Assembly: GCA_964650975.1 (NCBI GenBank)
Contig: CAZYWA010000495.1
Location: forward strand, 1 to 6,037
Source: CAZYWA01 sp964650975 [NCBI: uncultured bacterium]
Lineage (GTDB): Bacteria; JADJOY01
Direction: 5' to 3'
Length of the DNA: 6,037 bases
Shown here: positions 4,266 to 6,037 of the stretch, piece by piece
How the letters are laid out: the number at the start of each line of letters is the position of its first letter
Numbering within the stretch: position 1 is the stretch's first letter
Translations under genes and position numbers: made by a program
The notes under the pieces: generated by a model
What the model saw: only the letters and a program-made list of their open reading frames with translations
What the model was told of the DNA's origin: nothing
Database searches by the model: none

Positions 4266-6037
4266 GTGGCCCAGCCATGCACGCGCTCGGGTGCGAGGAT
4301 CACCCGGGTCGCCCCATCGTCACCGTCGTCGCTTTCCCTCTCGCAGTGGCTCGTGGCCTGGCTGTTGCTCGCGACGCTCGCCGGCTCGGCCATGGCGCAA
4401 TCGCCGCCGAGCACCGCCGATTCCGCCGCGGCGCCCACCGAGACCGTGGTGGTGAGCGCTACTCGACTCGAGGAAGAGCTGCCGCTCGAGCTCGCGAGCG
4501 CGGGCGTGCGCATGACCACGATCACCGCGGACCAGATCAAGAGCGGCGGCTACCTCGACGTCGCGAGCGCGCTGCAGGCGCTGGCGCCGGGGCTCTACAT
4601 CGCGCCCAAGAACGGGCCGTTCGACTACGCCGACGTGTCGTTCCAGGGCTCGCGCACCGGCGACGTGCTGTGGTTGCTCGACGGAGTGCGGATCAACAAC
4701 CGGCTCTACGCCGGCACCTCGCCGCTCGACACGCTGCCCGCCAGCATGATCGAGCGCATCGAGATCCTGGAGGGCGGTCAGGCGCTCTTCTACGGCACCG
4801 AGGCCACGGCCGGCGCGATCAACATCGTCACCAAGGATTTCTCCGCGTCGGCGAACGGCTCGTTCACGCTCGGCGCCGACACCACCGGCGGGCGCCATCT
4901 CGACGGCTTCGTGCGCGACTCGATCGGCGGTCATCAAGGCGTCCTCTACGCGTCGCACGATCAGTCGCAAGGCTTCCGCCCGTTTCCCGAGGGCGAGTAC
5001 CAGCCGAGCGCCACCGATCGCGATCGCGGCTACGACGTGACCACGTTCGGCGGCAAGTACGGCTACCAGCTCAGCGACGCCGCGCGCGTCAGCGCCGCGT
5101 ACCAGCACACCGACGGCAAGGCGGACTTCGCGCTGCCGTACGCGATCTCGACCGCGTTCAACGAGCGCGACGAGGATTTCCTGAGCGCCAAGGTCGACTA
5201 CGCGTCGAGCGACCGGCTGCAGCTCTTCGGCAAGGGCTACTACCACTGGTGGCGCTCGCACTACACGGAATTCGACAACTCGCTCACCACGCCAGGAACG
5301 CTCGACGTGATCGACGATCACGATTTCTGGGGCTTCGACGACTACGGCGCCAACCTGCTCGGGAAGGTGGTGCCGATCGCGGGAGTCGAAGCGTTCGCCG
5401 GATACGACTACCAGAGCTACTCGGGCCGCGACGCGGTGCTGGTCATCGACCCCAAGACCGAGCACGTGCACGCGGGCTTCGCCGAGCTGCGCACCACACC
5501 CGAGCTGATTCCCAACACGCGGCTCGGCGCCGGCGTTCGATACAACGCGCCCAACGTGGGCGAGGCGGCGACGGTCTGGAACGTCGACGGCCGCTACGAC
5601 GTGGCGTCGTGGCTCTTCGCGCGCGCCAGCGTCGGCACCGCGTTCCGGCTGCCGACGGCGGAGGAGCTGTTCGCGAACGATCCCAAGGACGAGCGCGGCA
5701 ATCCCGACCTCAAGCCCGAACGCAGCACCAACGCCAACGCGTCGCTCGGCGGCTCGTGGGAATCGTTCGGCCTGCCGCTCCACTGGGAGGCGATCGGCTT
5801 CTACCGCGACGTCACCGACCTGATCACGCTCGATCCGGATCTCTTCGACGACTCGACCGAGCAAGACGTGTTCGGCAACGTCCCCGGCACGGTGCGGGTG
5901 CGCGGAGCGGAGCTGGTACTCGGCGCGGCGCTGCGCGAGGCGCTGAGCGTCGACTTCGGCTTCACGTACAGCTCGGCCGAGCAGAGCGGAACGAGCCAGC
6001 AGTTCCGGCGCATTCCGGTGAACGAGCTCAAGAGCGG
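4266..6037 (+). CDS. btuB: BtuB-like TonB-dependent cobamide receptor (3'-partial)
   Basis: Outer-membrane channel for cobalamin or cobinamide, energised by TonB. About 590 residues are visible and the frame runs off the window. The GTG start gives a 44-residue signal peptide: a long polar N-region, the hydrophobic run WLVAWLLLATLAG at 28-40, and a likely cleavage site after SAMA (41-44). Then come the TonB box ETVVVS at 59-64; a plug domain to about 190 with DVLWLLDGVRINN at 133-145, IERIEILEGG at 162-171 and GTEATAGAINIVTK at 177-190; and a beta-barrel rich in alternating aromatic residues. The barrel carries the family signature GTAFRLPTAEELF from 457 and NPDLKPE at 479-485. The final strand and C-terminal aromatic residue lie beyond the window. 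The B12 riboswitch in its leader and the adjacent cob genes make cobamides the likely substrate; the protein alone supports only the TonB-dependent receptor family. Partner genes (btuF, btuC, btuD) are not in view. Confidence 0.92.
   Translation, partial: MAQPCTRSGARITRVAPSSPSSLSLSQWLVAWLLLATLAGSAMAQSPPSTADSAAAPTETVVVSATRLEEELPLELASAGVRMTTITADQIKSGGYLDVASALQALAPGLYIAPKNGPFDYADVSFQGSRTGDVLWLLDGVRINNRLYAGTSPLDTLPASMIERIEILEGGQALFYGTEATAGAINIVTKDFSASANGSFTLGADTTGGRHLDGFVRDSIGGHQGVLYASHDQSQGFRPFPEGEYQPSATDRDRGYDVTTFGGKYGYQLSDAARVSAAYQHTDGKADFALPYAISTAFNERDEDFLSAKVDYASSDRLQLFGKGYYHWWRSHYTEFDNSLTTPGTLDVIDDHDFWGFDDYGANLLGKVVPIAGVEAFAGYDYQSYSGRDAVLVIDPKTEHVHAGFAELRTTPELIPNTRLGAGVRYNAPNVGEAATVWNVDGRYDVASWLFARASVGTAFRLPTAEELFANDPKDERGNPDLKPERSTNANASLGGSWESFGLPLHWEAIGFYRDVTDLITLDPDLFDDSTEQDVFGNVPGTVRVRGAELVLGAALREALSVDFGFTYSSAEQSGTSQQFRRIPVNELKS

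Noticed and set aside
3787-4278. Minus-strand open frames over the riboswitch and upstream region
   Set aside because: They cover structured RNA and the promoter, have no homology signature, and are explained by high GC.
4320-5864. 514-codon minus-strand open frame opposite btuB
   Set aside because: Shadow of the receptor gene: no recognisable motif and heavy Arg/Val/Glu bias, while the plus strand carries every TonB-receptor signature.

Overview
This is a cobalamin (vitamin B12) locus from a GC-rich bacterium. Codons end mostly in G or C, and a TonB-dependent outer-membrane receptor with a signal peptide points to a Gram-negative (diderm) cell. The sequence alone does not fix the phylum. 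Environmental lineages such as Eisenbacteria, Gemmatimonadota or Myxococcota are compatible, but that is a guess.

Layout: (1) bases 1-246, the tail of a YncE/YVTN-type beta-propeller protein, + strand. (2) 243-2829, + strand: cobU, cobT and cobS, the nucleotide-loop assembly genes. cobU overlaps the propeller gene by 4 bases; cobT and cobS follow after gaps of 73 and 135 bases. (3) 2855-3790, - strand: cbiB, converging on cobS with a 25-base gap. (4) 3791-3997: a divergent control region with an inverted pair of REP-like hairpins, a likely promoter and an AT-rich palindrome. (5) 3998-4173: a cobalamin riboswitch. (6) 4266 to the window edge: a TonB-dependent receptor, almost certainly a BtuB-type cobamide transporter, cut off at its 3' end.

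How it works together: BtuB imports cobamides or cobinamide under riboswitch feedback. CbiB attaches the aminopropanol arm to cobyric acid, giving adenosylcobinamide (phosphate). CobU converts this to AdoCbi-GDP. CobT activates the lower-ligand base to an alpha-ribazole phosphate, and CobS joins the two. The propeller gene next to cobU may encode a B12-binding accessory protein such as BtuG, but only its last blades are visible. No corrin-ring genes, cobC phosphatase, btuCDF or adenosyltransferase are in view.

The most unexpected structure is a family of at least four short hairpins (842-867, 1997-2020, 3802-3825 and inverted 3854-3877). Each has a GGAG-like tetranucleotide, a perfect 7-8 bp stem and a GTCYYT loop. 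The stems differ between copies but stay paired. Every gap longer than 30 bases between the protein genes carries at least one. They look like an undescribed REP family and are not explained by the B12 genes.
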